A DNA stretch of 64,000 nucleotides from Campylobacter sp. MIT 99-7217 (GTDB lineage Bacteria > Campylobacterota > Campylobacteria > Campylobacterales > Campylobacteraceae): assembly GCF_006864365.1 (NCBI RefSeq), contig NZ_QHLJ01000004.1, positions 1 through 64,000 of the forward strand, written 5' to 3'. The translations under genes were made by a program, and so were the position numbers. How positions within the stretch are numbered: the first letter of the stretch is position 1; the number at the start of each line of letters is the position of its first letter. The notes beneath the pieces are model-generated. The model ran no database searches and was not told the origin of the DNA. It saw only the letters and a list, made by a program, of their open reading frames with translations. Of this stretch, positions 1 to 9,711 are shown piece after piece.

Positions 1-155
1 TTAAAGAAAGATTAAACTAGACCTATCCTTTAACAAGTCTTGTAAAATTGTTTTTATTAAAACTTGCTTGTGACTCTTAACAATGGTAAGTTAAAGAACA
101 CACTTTCTAAAAATGACTTAAAATTTACAAAGTGAGAATTGAAATTATACAAAAT
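1..155. other. non-coding left edge resembling an rRNA operon spacer
   Basis: No open reading frame is visible here. Two short stretches resemble boxA antitermination elements of rRNA leaders and spacers: CCTTTAACAAG near 28-38 and GACTCTTAACAATG near 73-86. From memory this resembles the 16S-23S spacer of C. jejuni and C. coli, which is also where their Entner-Doudoroff loci are inserted. The rRNA genes themselves are not in the window, so the assignment is inference. The neighbouring flank is needed to settle it. Confidence 0.4.
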
Positions 156-188
156 AAAGCTTAAAATTTGATAAAAATTTTAAGCTTT
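156..188 (-). terminator. terminator of the glcP-side operon
   Basis: A perfect 14-bp inverted repeat (156-169 with 175-188) encloses a 5-base loop just past the transporter stop codon. Read on the minus strand the hairpin is followed by ATTTTGTAT. The stem is A/T-rich apart from one GC pair step, so its strength is uncertain, but position and symmetry fit the end of the pgl-glk-pgi-transporter transcript. Confidence 0.6.
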
Positions 189-196
189 TGGGTATT

Positions 197-1411
197 TTAA
201 GAAGCTAAGGAATTTTTACGCTTATAACCCATGAGGGCAAAGAAAAGTATGTAAAAATAGCAAAGCATAGGCACTATATAAGAAAGTATTAAGCTGCTAT
301 AATCAGCCACCAAGCCCTGAATAGGAGGTATCAAAGCCCCTCCAACTATAGCCATACAAATCACACCTGAAGCTTGCGAGGTAAATTTGCCTAAATTGCT
401 AGTTGCCAAAGAAAAGATAGTTGGAAACATTATGGAATTAAAAAGTCCTATGGCTACAAGGGCGATTACAGCTATATTTCCTCCTGCAAGTATGGCTATT
501 ATGGTAAGTAAGATACTCATAATGGCATTAAAGGCTAGACATTTATTAGGGGCGATCTTTCTCATGATAGCTCCTCCAATAAAGCGTCCTACCATAGCCC
601 CACCCCAGTAAAAGGCTATGTATTTTGCCCCTGTAATCTCATCAATATCAGCAATATCCTTAAAAGTAAGGATTAAAAAAGAGCCTATAGAAACCTCAGC
701 TCCTACATAAAAAAAGATCCCAGCAGCACCAAGCACTAAATGAGCGTATTCAAAGACGCTTTCCTTACCATCTTTGTTTTTTTGGCTAATTTCTTCAGCT
801 GTGGCTCTTACATCAGGAAGTTTTAAAAGATAAATCACAATACCAAGTAAAATAAGCACCCCGGCTATGATGAGATATGGAATTTGCACGGACTGTGCTT
901 CCTCAGCCTTGCTTACATACTCAGCTGTTCCTGAGAGTATAAAGGCTGCTCCAAATAAGGGTCCTAAGGTGGTTCCAAGTGAATTAAAGGCTTGTACTAA
1001 GGTTAAAGAGCTAGCTTCTTTACCGGGTGAGAGTAAGGTTACAAAGGGATTTCCTGCTGTTTGAAGCAAAACAACCCCACTAGCTAGGATAAATAAGGCT
1101 CCTAAAAAGATAGGATAAGAAGCAGTAGAAGCAGCTGGGTAAAATAAAATACAACCAAAGGCTGTTAGCATAAAGCCACAAACCACTCCAAGAGGATAGC
1201 CTATCTTAGAAATGAGCTTTCCAAAAAGCCCGCCTGTGATAAAATATGCCCCAAAAAAGCAAAACTGAATTAAGGCTGCTTCAAAATAATTTAACTCAAA
1301 AATAACCTTTAAATGAGGTATTAATATATCATTTAAAACCGTAATAAAGCCCATGAAAAAAAACAATGCAGTAAGCGTTGCAAGGGCAAAACTTGATGAA
1401 GTTGTCTTCAT
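197..1411 (-). CDS. glcP: GlcP-type glucose/galactose:H+ symporter (MFS, FucP family)
   Basis: The 404-residue protein is almost entirely hydrophobic, with about 12 membrane segments, and belongs to the fucose-galactose-glucose symporter family of the major facilitator superfamily. Family-like features are the N-terminal FFFMGFITVLNDILIPHLK and the motif QTAGNPFVTLL near residue 117. It is the last gene of the minus-strand glucose operon, 20 bases after pgi, so glucose uptake is the likely role. In fucose-using Campylobacter a related FucP takes up L-fucose; the context of glk, pgi and zwf argues for glucose here. Substrate is inferred from context, not from residues. Confidence 0.85.
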   Translation of the reverse strand: MKTTSSSFALATLTALFFFMGFITVLNDILIPHLKVIFELNYFEAALIQFCFFGAYFITGGLFGKLISKIGYPLGVVCGFMLTAFGCILFYPAASTASYPIFLGALFILASGVVLLQTAGNPFVTLLSPGKEASSLTLVQAFNSLGTTLGPLFGAAFILSGTAEYVSKAEEAQSVQIPYLIIAGVLILLGIVIYLLKLPDVRATAEEISQKNKDGKESVFEYAHLVLGAAGIFFYVGAEVSIGSFLILTFKDIADIDEITGAKYIAFYWGGAMVGRFIGGAIMRKIAPNKCLAFNAIMSILLTIIAILAGGNIAVIALVAIGLFNSIMFPTIFSLATSNLGKFTSQASGVICMAIVGGALIPPIQGLVADYSSLILSYIVPMLCYFYILFFALMGYKRKNSLAS

Positions 1412-1431
1412 TTTTTCTCCTTTAAATTTAA

Positions 1432-3078
1432 TTAAAATTTGGAATTAAATTCCTTATAAATCTCGATGAGATGATTAGTAGAGCTATCATGCTCTTTTAA
1501 AGCCTTTTCATTATAAAGCTTTGCTAATATGTCTTTGGCTAGTTCTTTTCCAAGCTCAACCCCCCATTGATCAAAGCTATTAATATCCCAAATCACGCCT
1601 TGAACGAAAATTTTATGCTCATATAAAGCTATCAAAGAGCCTATATTTTTAGGGTTGATCTCATCAATTAAGAGTATATTACTTGGACGGTTTCCTGAAA
1701 AAACCCTATGTGGGGCTAGCTTTTTAGCCTCCTCCTCATTCATACCCTTGGCTAAATTTTCCTCATAAGCTTGCTTAAAATCCTTGCCCATCATCAAGGC
1801 CTCAGCTTGGGCAAAGACATTGCTGATTAAAATTTCGTGATGTCCTGGTAAATTTCCTTTCTTACTCAAAGAAACAATCAAATCCATAGGGCTTAGATGA
1901 GTTCCTTGGTGCAAAAGCTGAAAAAAGGCATGCTGAGAATTAATCCCCATATCACCCCAAATAATAGGCGAGGTGTCATAATCAAGCCTTTGACCACTTT
2001 TGCTAACCTGCTTCCCATTGCTTTCCATATCAAGTTGCTGGATAAATTTAGGAAAATAGCGAAGATGTTGATCATAAGGTATGATTAAATGACTTCCAGC
2101 GTCAAAAAAATTAATATACCACACCCCAAGAAGAGCCAAGATAACAGGCATATTTTCTTCAAATTTAGCCCCTGCAAAATGTTCATCCATTAAATGAGCA
2201 CCCTCTAATAAGAGCTTGAAATTTTCCTTACCCAAATAAATCATAATAGCAAGTCCCACAGCACACCAAAGGCTGTAACGACCTCCTACCCAGTTCCAAA
2301 ACTCAAAGATGTTCTCAGCTGCTATGCCAAAATTTTTAGCTGCCTGCGTATTAGTTGAAACTGCGACAAAATGCTTAGCTATAAAGCTTTCATCAAGGGC
2401 ATAATCTAAAAACCACTTCCTTGCTGTAAGAGCGTTTGTTAAGGTTTCTTGAGTGGCAAAGGTCTTAGAAGCTACGATAAAAAGCGTGGTTTGAGGGTGG
2501 ATATTTTTAAGCACGCCTTGAAGCTGCACCCCATCAACATTTGAGACAAAATACATATTAAGACGGGGGTGTCCGTAGTTTTTAAGAGCCTTGCAAACCA
2601 TCAAAGCACCAAGATCAGATCCTCCTATGCCAATATTAACTATATCAGTGATGGGCTGGTGGGTATATCCTAGCCACTGACCCAAACGAAGCCTATCAGA
2701 AAAGTCTTGCATACGGCTTAAAACCTCGCTTACATTTTTCATAATGTCCTTGCCATCGACATAGATAGGATTTTTCTTATCATTTCTTAAGGCTGTGTGT
2801 AGGGCGGCTCTATTTTCTGTGGTATTAATCTTTTCTCCTTGAAACATAGCCTTAATTTTTTCTTTAAGCTTAAGCTCCTTTGCTAGCTCAAAAAGTAAAT
2901 TTAAAGTATCATCATTTATTCTATTTTTAGAATAATCAAGCCTAAGTCCGCCAAGGCTAAGAAAGTATTTTTTATAACGAAGCTTATCTTTTAAAAAAAG
3001 CTCTTTCATGTGTAAAGAACTCATTTTCTCAAAATGCTTTTGAAGTTTTTCAAAGCTTTTAAGCTCCTTTAGACTCAT
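1432..3078 (-). CDS. pgi: glucose-6-phosphate isomerase
   Basis: This 548-residue cytoplasmic enzyme interconverts glucose-6-phosphate and fructose-6-phosphate. It has the full family length and both classical signatures: [12 protein letters not shown] near residue 150 and the C-terminal block containing [10 protein letters not shown]. Its start overlaps the glk stop codon by four bases (ATGA), indicating translational coupling. In known Campylobacter glucose loci this is an extra copy (pgi2) beside a housekeeping pgi that serves gluconeogenesis; whether a second copy exists in this genome cannot be seen. Confidence 0.95.
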   Translation of the reverse strand: MSLKELKSFEKLQKHFEKMSSLHMKELFLKDKLRYKKYFLSLGGLRLDYSKNRINDDTLNLLFELAKELKLKEKIKAMFQGEKINTTENRAALHTALRNDKKNPIYVDGKDIMKNVSEVLSRMQDFSDRLRLGQWLGYTHQPITDIVNIGIGGSDLGALMVCKALKNYGHPRLNMYFVSNVDGVQLQGVLKNIHPQTTLFIVASKTFATQETLTNALTARKWFLDYALDESFIAKHFVAVSTNTQAAKNFGIAAENIFEFWNWVGGRYSLWCAVGLAIMIYLGKENFKLLLEGAHLMDEHFAGAKFEENMPVILALLGVWYINFFDAGSHLIIPYDQHLRYFPKFIQQLDMESNGKQVSKSGQRLDYDTSPIIWGDMGINSQHAFFQLLHQGTHLSPMDLIVSLSKKGNLPGHHEILISNVFAQAEALMMGKDFKQAYEENLAKGMNEEEAKKLAPHRVFSGNRPSNILLIDEINPKNIGSLIALYEHKIFVQGVIWDINSFDQWGVELGKELAKDILAKLYNEKALKEHDSSTNHLIEIYKEFNSKF

Positions 3079-4067
3079 TTTAGCTTCCTTTCTTTAAGAT
3101 ATTTATCAAGGGCAACTGCTACCCCGCTAAGTCCTGGGTATTTTGCTAAGACCACATAAACAGGAATGGCAGCTAAGTAAGCATCAAATCTGCCCTTATC
3201 CTCAAAGCGAACCCTAAAAGGAGAGCTTTTAAAATAATCAATAAAGCGAGGTATAATGCCTCCACACAAATACACCCCTGATCTTGCCCCAAAGCTAAGG
3301 GCTAAATTTGAAGAAACCGTGCCTAAGATCGCACAAAAAATATCAAGGCTAAGACGGCACAAAGGGGATTTTCCGCTTAAAGCAAGCTCGCTTATTAGCT
3401 TTGGGGTCATCTTCATATTTACAACGCCCTCTCTTTCAGCCAAGGCTTCATAAATTAAAACAAGACCAGAGCCACTTAAAAAGCGTTCAGCTGAGACATG
3501 ACCGTATTTTTTCCTAGCATATTGCCAAATCATAATCTCAGTATCATCAAAGGGGCAAAAGCTAACATGACCTCCCTCTGTTGCTAAGGCTATGTAAGAA
3601 CCACTTGCACAAGGGATTAAAGCACTTACTCCAAGACCTGTTCCAGGTCCTAAAACAGCCTTTGGAGCATTTGGCTCAGGGCTTTGTCCTCCAATTTGCA
3701 AAAGCTCATTTTGAGGCATTTTTAAAATAGCATAAGCTTGGGCGGTAAAATCATTAATCAAAAGCAAGACATCAAGATGCAAGGCCTGTCTTGTGGTCTC
3801 AATAGAAAAGGCCCAGTGGTGATTAGTCATTTGTATCCAATCTCCAACAACAGGATTAGCAATGGCAAAGGCAGCAAGTTTGATCTTAGGATTGCCAACC
3901 CTTTCTAAGTAAGCCTTAACAGCATCAACGACGCTATCATAATCATTGCAATTTAAAACCTCAATATGCTCGATTAAATCAACAGAACTTTCTATGGCAA
4001 ATCTAGCATTCGTCCCGCCAATGTCAGCTAAAAGCCTTGGATATAACTTATCTTGAGAAATAGACAT
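3075..4067 (-). CDS. glk: glucokinase
   Basis: The protein phosphorylates glucose with ATP, the first intracellular step after GlcP uptake. The N-terminal [14 protein letters not shown] is the phosphate-1 motif of the proteobacterial Glk family, and [13 protein letters not shown] is the second nucleotide-binding motif. Length (330 residues) is normal. It overlaps the end of pgl by 20 bases and the start of pgi by four bases, so it sits inside a translationally coupled operon. No ROK-family zinc motif is present, so it is the Glk type rather than a ROK kinase. Confidence 0.93.
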   Translation of the reverse strand: MSISQDKLYPRLLADIGGTNARFAIESSVDLIEHIEVLNCNDYDSVVDAVKAYLERVGNPKIKLAAFAIANPVVGDWIQMTNHHWAFSIETTRQALHLDVLLLINDFTAQAYAILKMPQNELLQIGGQSPEPNAPKAVLGPGTGLGVSALIPCASGSYIALATEGGHVSFCPFDDTEIMIWQYARKKYGHVSAERFLSGSGLVLIYEALAEREGVVNMKMTPKLISELALSGKSPLCRLSLDIFCAILGTVSSNLALSFGARSGVYLCGGIIPRFIDYFKSSPFRVRFEDKGRFDAYLAAIPVYVVLAKYPGLSGVAVALDKYLKERKLK

Positions 4068-4737
4068 AAAGTTGAACCTTTTTTGAATGAAGTATTAAGG
4101 ATATGGGTAAGCTTTCATCTTCTTTTAAAAGAGCCTTTTCAAGGGTTTTTATTTTTTCTTCCCCACTTATAAATAAAAAGAGTTTTTTACAGGCTTCAAG
4201 GGCTTTTAGGCTCATTGAAAGCCTTTTAAAAGGAGCTTTTTTAGGACTTAAAAAAACTATGTTTTGCTCACTTTTAATGGCTTTTTGAAATTCTGGCGCG
4301 TCAAAAAATAAAGAAGCACTATGACCATCACTTCCCATTCCAAGCAGGGCAAAATCAGGCTGAATAAATTTAGAATTTGCAAAATGTAAGAGCTTATTTT
4401 CATCCACTTCATCAAAATTTGCTAAATTTTCAAGCAAGGGAGTGAAATTTGGCTTTGAAAGAGCGTCTTTGAAAAAATAACTTTTGAGTAAATTTTCATT
4501 GCTGTTTTCACTATCCTTTGGGGTAATTCTTTCATCTACCAAGCTAAAATGCACTTTTTGCCATTCTAAATTTTCTTTTTGAAAAAATTCAAAAAAGCTT
4601 ATGGGAGAACGCCCACCTGAAAGAGCTAAACGCACAAGAGCTTGCTTTTGTAACTTTTCTTTAAGCAAAGCACTTAGCGTTTTTGAAAGCTCTTTAGCGC
4701 TTGTTTGATTATCCTTAAATTCTAGTAGTTTAAACAC
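4048..4737 (-). CDS. pgl: 6-phosphogluconolactonase
   Basis: This 229-residue DevB/SOL-type lactonase hydrolyses 6-phosphoglucono-lactone made by Zwf into 6-phosphogluconate, the substrate of Edd. Family motifs visible are LALSGGRSP near residue 37, [14 protein letters not shown] near 87, and [14 protein letters not shown] near 131. It begins about 110 bases after zwf and overlaps glk by 20 bases. The zwf-pgl gap is the only sizeable gap in this minus-strand operon and could hold an internal promoter. Confidence 0.92.
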   Translation of the reverse strand: MFKLLEFKDNQTSAKELSKTLSALLKEKLQKQALVRLALSGGRSPISFFEFFQKENLEWQKVHFSLVDERITPKDSENSNENLLKSYFFKDALSKPNFTPLLENLANFDEVDENKLLHFANSKFIQPDFALLGMGSDGHSASLFFDAPEFQKAIKSEQNIVFLSPKKAPFKRLSMSLKALEACKKLFLFISGEEKIKTLEKALLKEDESLPISLILHSKKVQLYVYFSR

Positions 4738-4846
4738 AAAACCTCTTTAAATTTGAACTTCTTTCAGTATAACAAAAATAAGAAAAAAACAAAGGATTTT
4801 CATAAAATAAAGCTTAAAAAGCTTTAGTGTGTTTCAAATTTACTCA

Positions 4847-6205
4847 CTAAAGCCAAGTAAAATTTTCTCTTTCAATGAGTTTTATAGCTTCTTTAGGTCC
4901 TTTGCTTTTAGCTTTATAATAAAAAAGTGGGGTATTTTCTTTTTGAAAATAAGAAAGCACAGGGTCAAGAAAACTCCAAGCAGCCTCAAGCTCTTCTTTG
5001 TGATTAAAATAAGTCGCATCCCCTAAAATCACATCCAAAATAAGCTTTTCATAAGCTTGAACGCCTGAGCTTAAATTTAGCTTTAAAGGCTTTTGCGTGA
5101 GGGTATTTTGCCCTGCTGTTTTATGATTAAGATAAAGTAAAATTTGATTTTTAGGCTGGATATTAAGCACAAGCTTATTCACAAAAGCATCTTCTTTAAA
5201 CTCCACCACCACGCTAACATAGCTTTCATTCATTCTTTTTCCTGTCCTAAGAAAAAAAGGCACACCCTTAAAGCTTTCATCTAAAAGCTCAGCTTTTAAA
5301 GCTACAAAACTTTCCGTTTTACTTGAGCTTGGGATATTTTCTTCTTCTAAATAGCCTTTTAAGCCTAAATTTGCAGTGTATTGTGCACGAATGACCTCGT
5401 TTTGAAAATCACTAATAGGCTTAAGGCTTTTTAAAATTTCACATTTTGCCTTTCTTATGGAATCTGAATCAAATTTCTTAGGAAGTTTCATTGTGAGTAA
5501 GGATAAAATTTGTAACATATGATTTTGCAGCATATCCCTTGAAGCACCCATTTTATCGTAAAACTCACCTCTACTTTCTATACCCAAACTCTCATAAACG
5601 CTAATTTGCATACAGGCTATAAATTTATTATTCCAAAGGGCTTTTAAAAGCGGATTAAAAGCTCTTAAATAAAGGATATTTTGTATGCTTTCTTTGCCAA
5701 GATAATGATCAATTCTATAAATTTGCTCCTCGCTAAAGTATTTTCCAATAGAAGCATTGATATTTTTACACGATTTTAAATCCACGCCCAAAGGCTTTTC
5801 AAGCACGATTTTTACTCTTTTATCATTGAGTGATACTTTGGCTAAATTTTCACAAGCTGGGGTGAAAAAATAAGGAGAAATAGAAAAATAAATAATGATA
5901 TTTTTTTCATTTTGCAGTAAATTTTCAAGCTCTTCAAAGTCTTTAGAATTAGAAAAATCCATACTCAAATAAGAAATTTGAGAAATAAACTCAGTGTATT
6001 TTAAAGAGCTTTTATCTTGGATTTTAGCCTTTTTTTCAAGCTCTTTTAGAAAAGAAGTATTGTCTAATTTGCTCCTACTTGCAGCTAAAATTTTAAATTT
6101 AGCCTTAAATTCCCCTCTTTCATAAAGAGCAAAAAGCGAGGGAAAGATCTTTTTCATAGCCAAATCTCCAGTAGCTCCAAACAAAACAAAAACAAAATCT
6201 TTCAT
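4847..6205 (-). CDS. zwf: glucose-6-phosphate 1-dehydrogenase
   Basis: The enzyme oxidises glucose-6-phosphate to 6-phosphogluconolactone with NAD(P)+. It shows the nucleotide-binding start FVLFGATGDLAMKK and the substrate motif RIDHYLGKE near residue 164. At 452 residues it is a little shorter than the usual 470-500 of the family. It is the first gene of the minus-strand glucose operon and is divergent from edd across a 91-base gap. Confidence 0.93.
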   Translation of the reverse strand: MKDFVFVLFGATGDLAMKKIFPSLFALYERGEFKAKFKILAASRSKLDNTSFLKELEKKAKIQDKSSLKYTEFISQISYLSMDFSNSKDFEELENLLQNEKNIIIYFSISPYFFTPACENLAKVSLNDKRVKIVLEKPLGVDLKSCKNINASIGKYFSEEQIYRIDHYLGKESIQNILYLRAFNPLLKALWNNKFIACMQISVYESLGIESRGEFYDKMGASRDMLQNHMLQILSLLTMKLPKKFDSDSIRKAKCEILKSLKPISDFQNEVIRAQYTANLGLKGYLEEENIPSSSKTESFVALKAELLDESFKGVPFFLRTGKRMNESYVSVVVEFKEDAFVNKLVLNIQPKNQILLYLNHKTAGQNTLTQKPLKLNLSSGVQAYEKLILDVILGDATYFNHKEELEAAWSFLDPVLSYFQKENTPLFYYKAKSKGPKEAIKLIERENFTWL

Positions 6206-6296
6206 TACTCTCTCCTTAAAATACTAAGCTTATTAAGCATTTTTTAGCTAAAATATAGCATAATTGTGAAAATAAAAAACAACACTGAGGTAAAAA
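6206..6296. promoter_or_regulatory. divergent promoter region of zwf and edd
   Basis: This 91-base gap is the only control space shared by both arms of the Entner-Doudoroff locus. On the plus strand, ATAAT-like elements at about 6249-6264 (TAAAAT and CATAAT) are candidate -10 boxes for edd. The edd ribosome site GAGG lies six bases before the start. No operator repeat and no regulator gene were recognised in the locus. Confidence 0.4.
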
Positions 6297-8099
6297 ATGG
6301 TGCAAAAAAAACTTATGCAAATCACGGAAAAAATCATCAAAAGAAGTCAAAAAACAAGAGAAGAGTATCTGCAAAGGGTGCATTCTTATAAAGGCAAAAT
6401 TAAACGCAAGGATTTAGGCTGTGCGAATTTAGCCCACGCTTATGCTTCTGTGCCCGAGCACATAAAAGACAGACTAAAAGAAAATGATAGCTTTAATTAC
6501 GCCATTATTTCAGCCTATAATGATATGCTCTCAGCTCATCAGCCCTTTAAAAACTACCCTGATATAATCAAAAAAGAGCTTTTTAAATTTAAAGCCTCAG
6601 CTCAGTTTGCAGGGGGTGTGCCTGCTATGTGCGATGGGATAACTCAGGGTTATGATGGTATGGAGCTTTCTTTGTTTTCAAGAGATGTTATAGCTATGAG
6701 CGTGGCTGTGGGGCTTTCTCATAATGTATTTGATGGAGCGTTTTATCTTGGAGTGTGTGATAAAATCGTGCCAGGTCTTTTAATAGGAGCTTTAAGCTTT
6801 GGGCATTTGCCAAGTATTTTTGTGCCATCAGGTCCTATGACAAGTGGAATTTCAAACGATGAAAAATCTAAAACAAGACAACTTTTTGCTGAGGGTAAAA
6901 TAAGCAGGGATAAGCTTTTAGAAAGTGAAATGAAATCTTATCATAGTGTTGGCACTTGCACCTTTTATGGCACAGCTAATTCTAATCAAATGATGATTGA
7001 GTTTATGGGGCTTCATTTGCCAAATTCTGCTTTTATCAATCCAAATACCACGCTTCGCACAGCCTTAGTCCAAGAAGCAGCTAAAATTATGGCTTCACAA
7101 AAAATCAAGCCCATAGGAGAGCTTTTAAGTGAAAAAAATATCATCAATGCTATGGTAGGGCTTATGGCAACAGGTGGTTCAACCAATCACACCATACATT
7201 TAGTGGCTATAGCAAGAGCTGCTGGGATTATCATAAATTGGGATGATTTTGATAGGATTTCTAAAATTACTCCACTTTTAGCAAGGGTTTATCCTAATGG
7301 TAAAGCCGATGTCAATCAATTTCAAGCATCAGGCGGGATTGCTTTTGTTTTAAAAGAACTTTTAGAGGCTGGGCTTTTGCATGAAGATGTTGATACTGTC
7401 GTGGGTAAGGGCTTGGAAGCTTACACAAAAGATCCTTTTTTCATAGATGAAAAAGTAGTTTATAAAACCTGTGAGGATAAAAGCAAAAACGAGGACATTA
7501 TAAGAGGGGTTAAAAATCCTTTTTCGAAAGACGGAGGGCTTAGGATTTTAAGCGGAAACATAGGCAGGGCTGTGATTAAAATCTCAGCCGTAAAAGAAGA
7601 GCATCAAATCATCAAAGCCCCAGCTCTTGTCTTTCACTCTCAGCAAGAGTTTTTACAAGCTTTTAGTGAAAAAAAGCTTCAAAAGGACTTTGTGGCGGTT
7701 TTAGCCTATCAAGGACCAAGGTCAAATGGTATGCCAGAGCTTCATAAACTCACTCCAGCACTTTCTAGTCTGCAAGATCAAGGCTTTAAAGTCGCTTTAA
7801 TCACAGACGGCAGAATGTCAGGGGCATCAGGCAAGGTGCCAGCTGCCATACACACAAGCCCTGAAGCCTTGCTTGATGGTAATATTGCTAAGATTAAGGA
7901 TGGGGATTTAATCTTGCTTGATGCTAAAAAAGGGGTGCTAAAAGCCTTGGTCGATGAGAAAATTTGGCAAAAAAGAAGGGCTAAAAAGCCTAAATTTGAA
8001 GAAGTTTTTGGTTGCGGAAGAGAGCTTTTTGCTGGCTTTAGAAAGCTTAGTTCCTCAGTAGAAACAGGGGCTATGAGCTTTGGCGGTATTTATGAATAA
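6297..8099 (+). CDS. edd: 6-phosphogluconate dehydratase
   Basis: This 600-residue IlvD/Edd-family dehydratase converts 6-phosphogluconate to 2-keto-3-deoxy-6-phosphogluconate, the signature Entner-Doudoroff step. Edd-type blocks are visible: GVPAMCDGITQGYDGM, GTCTFYGTANSNQM, and a C-terminal TDGRMSGASGKVPAAIH. The conserved cysteines that bind the iron-sulfur cluster lie in CDG and GTC. The start at 6297 has GAGG at six bases; an alternative ATG lies six codons downstream. eda follows after nine bases with its own AAGGAG site. Confidence 0.95.
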   Translation: MVQKKLMQITEKIIKRSQKTREEYLQRVHSYKGKIKRKDLGCANLAHAYASVPEHIKDRLKENDSFNYAIISAYNDMLSAHQPFKNYPDIIKKELFKFKASAQFAGGVPAMCDGITQGYDGMELSLFSRDVIAMSVAVGLSHNVFDGAFYLGVCDKIVPGLLIGALSFGHLPSIFVPSGPMTSGISNDEKSKTRQLFAEGKISRDKLLESEMKSYHSVGTCTFYGTANSNQMMIEFMGLHLPNSAFINPNTTLRTALVQEAAKIMASQKIKPIGELLSEKNIINAMVGLMATGGSTNHTIHLVAIARAAGIIINWDDFDRISKITPLLARVYPNGKADVNQFQASGGIAFVLKELLEAGLLHEDVDTVVGKGLEAYTKDPFFIDEKVVYKTCEDKSKNEDIIRGVKNPFSKDGGLRILSGNIGRAVIKISAVKEEHQIIKAPALVFHSQQEFLQAFSEKKLQKDFVAVLAYQGPRSNGMPELHKLTPALSSLQDQGFKVALITDGRMSGASGKVPAAIHTSPEALLDGNIAKIKDGDLILLDAKKGVLKALVDEKIWQKRRAKKPKFEEVFGCGRELFAGFRKLSSSVETGAMSFGGIYE

Positions 8100-8108
8100 G
8101 GAGAGAGT

Positions 8109-8726
8109 ATGCAAATTTTACAAAAAAGCAAGATCATACCTGTTTTAAGTATAGAAGATAGCAAAACTTGCCTTGAGCTTGCAAGAGCTATCATAGAAGG
8201 GGGGATTGAAATTTTAGAAATTACCCTAAGAACAGAGGCTGCACTTGAGGCTATAAGTATGATTTCTAAGGAGTTTCCAAATGCCTTGGTAGGAGCTGGG
8301 ACAGTCATTAACGCAAAACAGCTTGAAAGCGTTAAAAAAGCAGGGGCTAGCTTTGCTATAAGCCCCGGGTTAAATTGTAAATTTTTAAAAGAAGCAAGGG
8401 ATATTGATATAGCTTTAATCCCCGGAATTGCTAGTGCAGGAGAGCTTATGCTAGCCCTTGAATTTGGCTATGAGAACTTGAAATTTTTCCCAGCTGAGGC
8501 TATTGGAGGGATAAAGGCTTTAAAGGCTTTGGCAGGTCCTTTCAAGCAGGTTAAGTTTTGTCCAACAGGGGGCATAAGCTTAGCTAATATGAATGAGTAT
8601 TTAGCTCTTGAAAATGTGCTTTGCGTAGGCACAAGCTATCTTAGCGATCAAAAGATCATAAAGGAGCAAAATTGGCAAGAGCTTAAAAAAAGAAGCAAGG
8701 AGCTTTTGGCAAATATAAAAGCCTAA
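8109..8726 (+). CDS. eda: KDPG aldolase (2-keto-3-deoxy-6-phosphogluconate aldolase)
   Basis: The 205-residue class I aldolase cleaves KDPG to pyruvate and glyceraldehyde-3-phosphate, completing the pathway. Key blocks are EITLRTEAALEAI (catalytic Glu region), VGAGTVINAKQL, and LKFFPAEAIGG, where the lysine forms the Schiff base. AAGGAG precedes the ATG. The gene ends one base before the convergent tal stop codon, with no room for a separate terminator between them. Confidence 0.94.
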   Translation: MQILQKSKIIPVLSIEDSKTCLELARAIIEGGIEILEITLRTEAALEAISMISKEFPNALVGAGTVINAKQLESVKKAGASFAISPGLNCKFLKEARDIDIALIPGIASAGELMLALEFGYENLKFFPAEAIGGIKALKALAGPFKQVKFCPTGGISLANMNEYLALENVLCVGTSYLSDQKIIKEQNWQELKKRSKELLANIKA

Positions 8727-8727
8727 A

Positions 8728-9711
8728 TTATAGGGCTTGTAAAATTTCTTCAAAAGCCGTGCAAAACTGCTTCAAACCATCATCAAGCAAGAATTTACAA
8801 GCCTTTTCAAGCTCATCTTGACTTATGTCTTGCTCTAAAAGTTTTTGATGAAGTTCATTAAAACTCAAAGCTTTTTTAAATTTAAGTTCTTGTCCCTTAA
8901 AAGCATGCAAAGCATCAAGTGGGGCTGTATTGACACTATCTTCAAACAAAAGCTCTTTAATATAAAAATCTTTTGGCAGATCATCGCCCTTAACTCCTGT
9001 GCTTGCAAAAAGCGTGCGGATATTTGGCTCATTTTGGCTATGAATAAAATCATAAGCAAGGCTCGCGGTAAGAATTCCCAAGCTATTTTTATCCTTAACG
9101 CGTGAATTTAAAAGCCTATCAAAACGGCTTACAAATACGCTGATAACTGCTTTTGGAGTTCGTTTATTTCCCTTTAAAGCAAAATTATTTTCCCTAAAGG
9201 CTTTTAGTCCCTCATTTAAAGCCTCAAAGCACCTTTTAGCCTGATCGTAAGAAAAAATCAAAGTCGCATTGACGCTAATGCCTGATTTCATCAGCTCATA
9301 CATCGCCTCATAAGAAGCTTGCGTGGCTGGAATTTTCATCATCACATTTGCCTTGCCGATCGTATTATAAAGCCTTTTTGCCTCTCCTGTGCTAAGACTT
9401 GCATTATCCCAAAGGCGAGGATCGATCTCAAGGCTAATGAAACCATCATTTTTGGTATAAAAATTTAAGGCAAGTTTATCAGCTGCTTTTGCGATATCTT
9501 CTGTGGCTAGAATTTCATAAATTTCTTTTGCTTTTTTGCCCTTTAAATTTGCAATTTTTGCCTTGTAAATGGGTGAGTTTAAGATAGCATTTTTAAAAAT
9601 GGCTGGATTTGAAGTTGCACCATTTATAAATCCTTGCGTGATAAGCTCTAAAAACTCATTATCCAAAAAGGAATTTTCTATAAAATCGCACCACAAAGAA
9701 AATTTACTCAT
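8728..9711 (-). CDS. tal: transaldolase
   Basis: Transaldolase of the non-oxidative pentose phosphate pathway. Family blocks are GATSNPAIFKNAI near residue 33, MMKIPAT (Schiff-base lysine), and VSVFVSRFDRLL. I chose the ATG at 9711, which overlaps the serB stop as ATGA and gives 327 residues beginning MSKFSLWCDF; a longer frame reaching 9756 lies inside serB. It is the last gene of the long minus-strand operon and faces eda directly. Its product links to Tkt encoded at 41,027. Confidence 0.93.
   Translation of the reverse strand: MSKFSLWCDFIENSFLDNEFLELITQGFINGATSNPAIFKNAILNSPIYKAKIANLKGKKAKEIYEILATEDIAKAADKLALNFYTKNDGFISLEIDPRLWDNASLSTGEAKRLYNTIGKANVMMKIPATQASYEAMYELMKSGISVNATLIFSYDQAKRCFEALNEGLKAFRENNFALKGNKRTPKAVISVFVSRFDRLLNSRVKDKNSLGILTASLAYDFIHSQNEPNIRTLFASTGVKGDDLPKDFYIKELLFEDSVNTAPLDALHAFKGQELKFKKALSFNELHQKLLEQDISQDELEKACKFLLDDGLKQFCTAFEEILQAL

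Noticed and set aside
4809-4825. Terminator between zwf and pgl
   Set aside because: The inverted repeat AAAGCTT/AAGCTTT is short and A/T-rich with a three-base loop; its strength and role inside the operon are doubtful.
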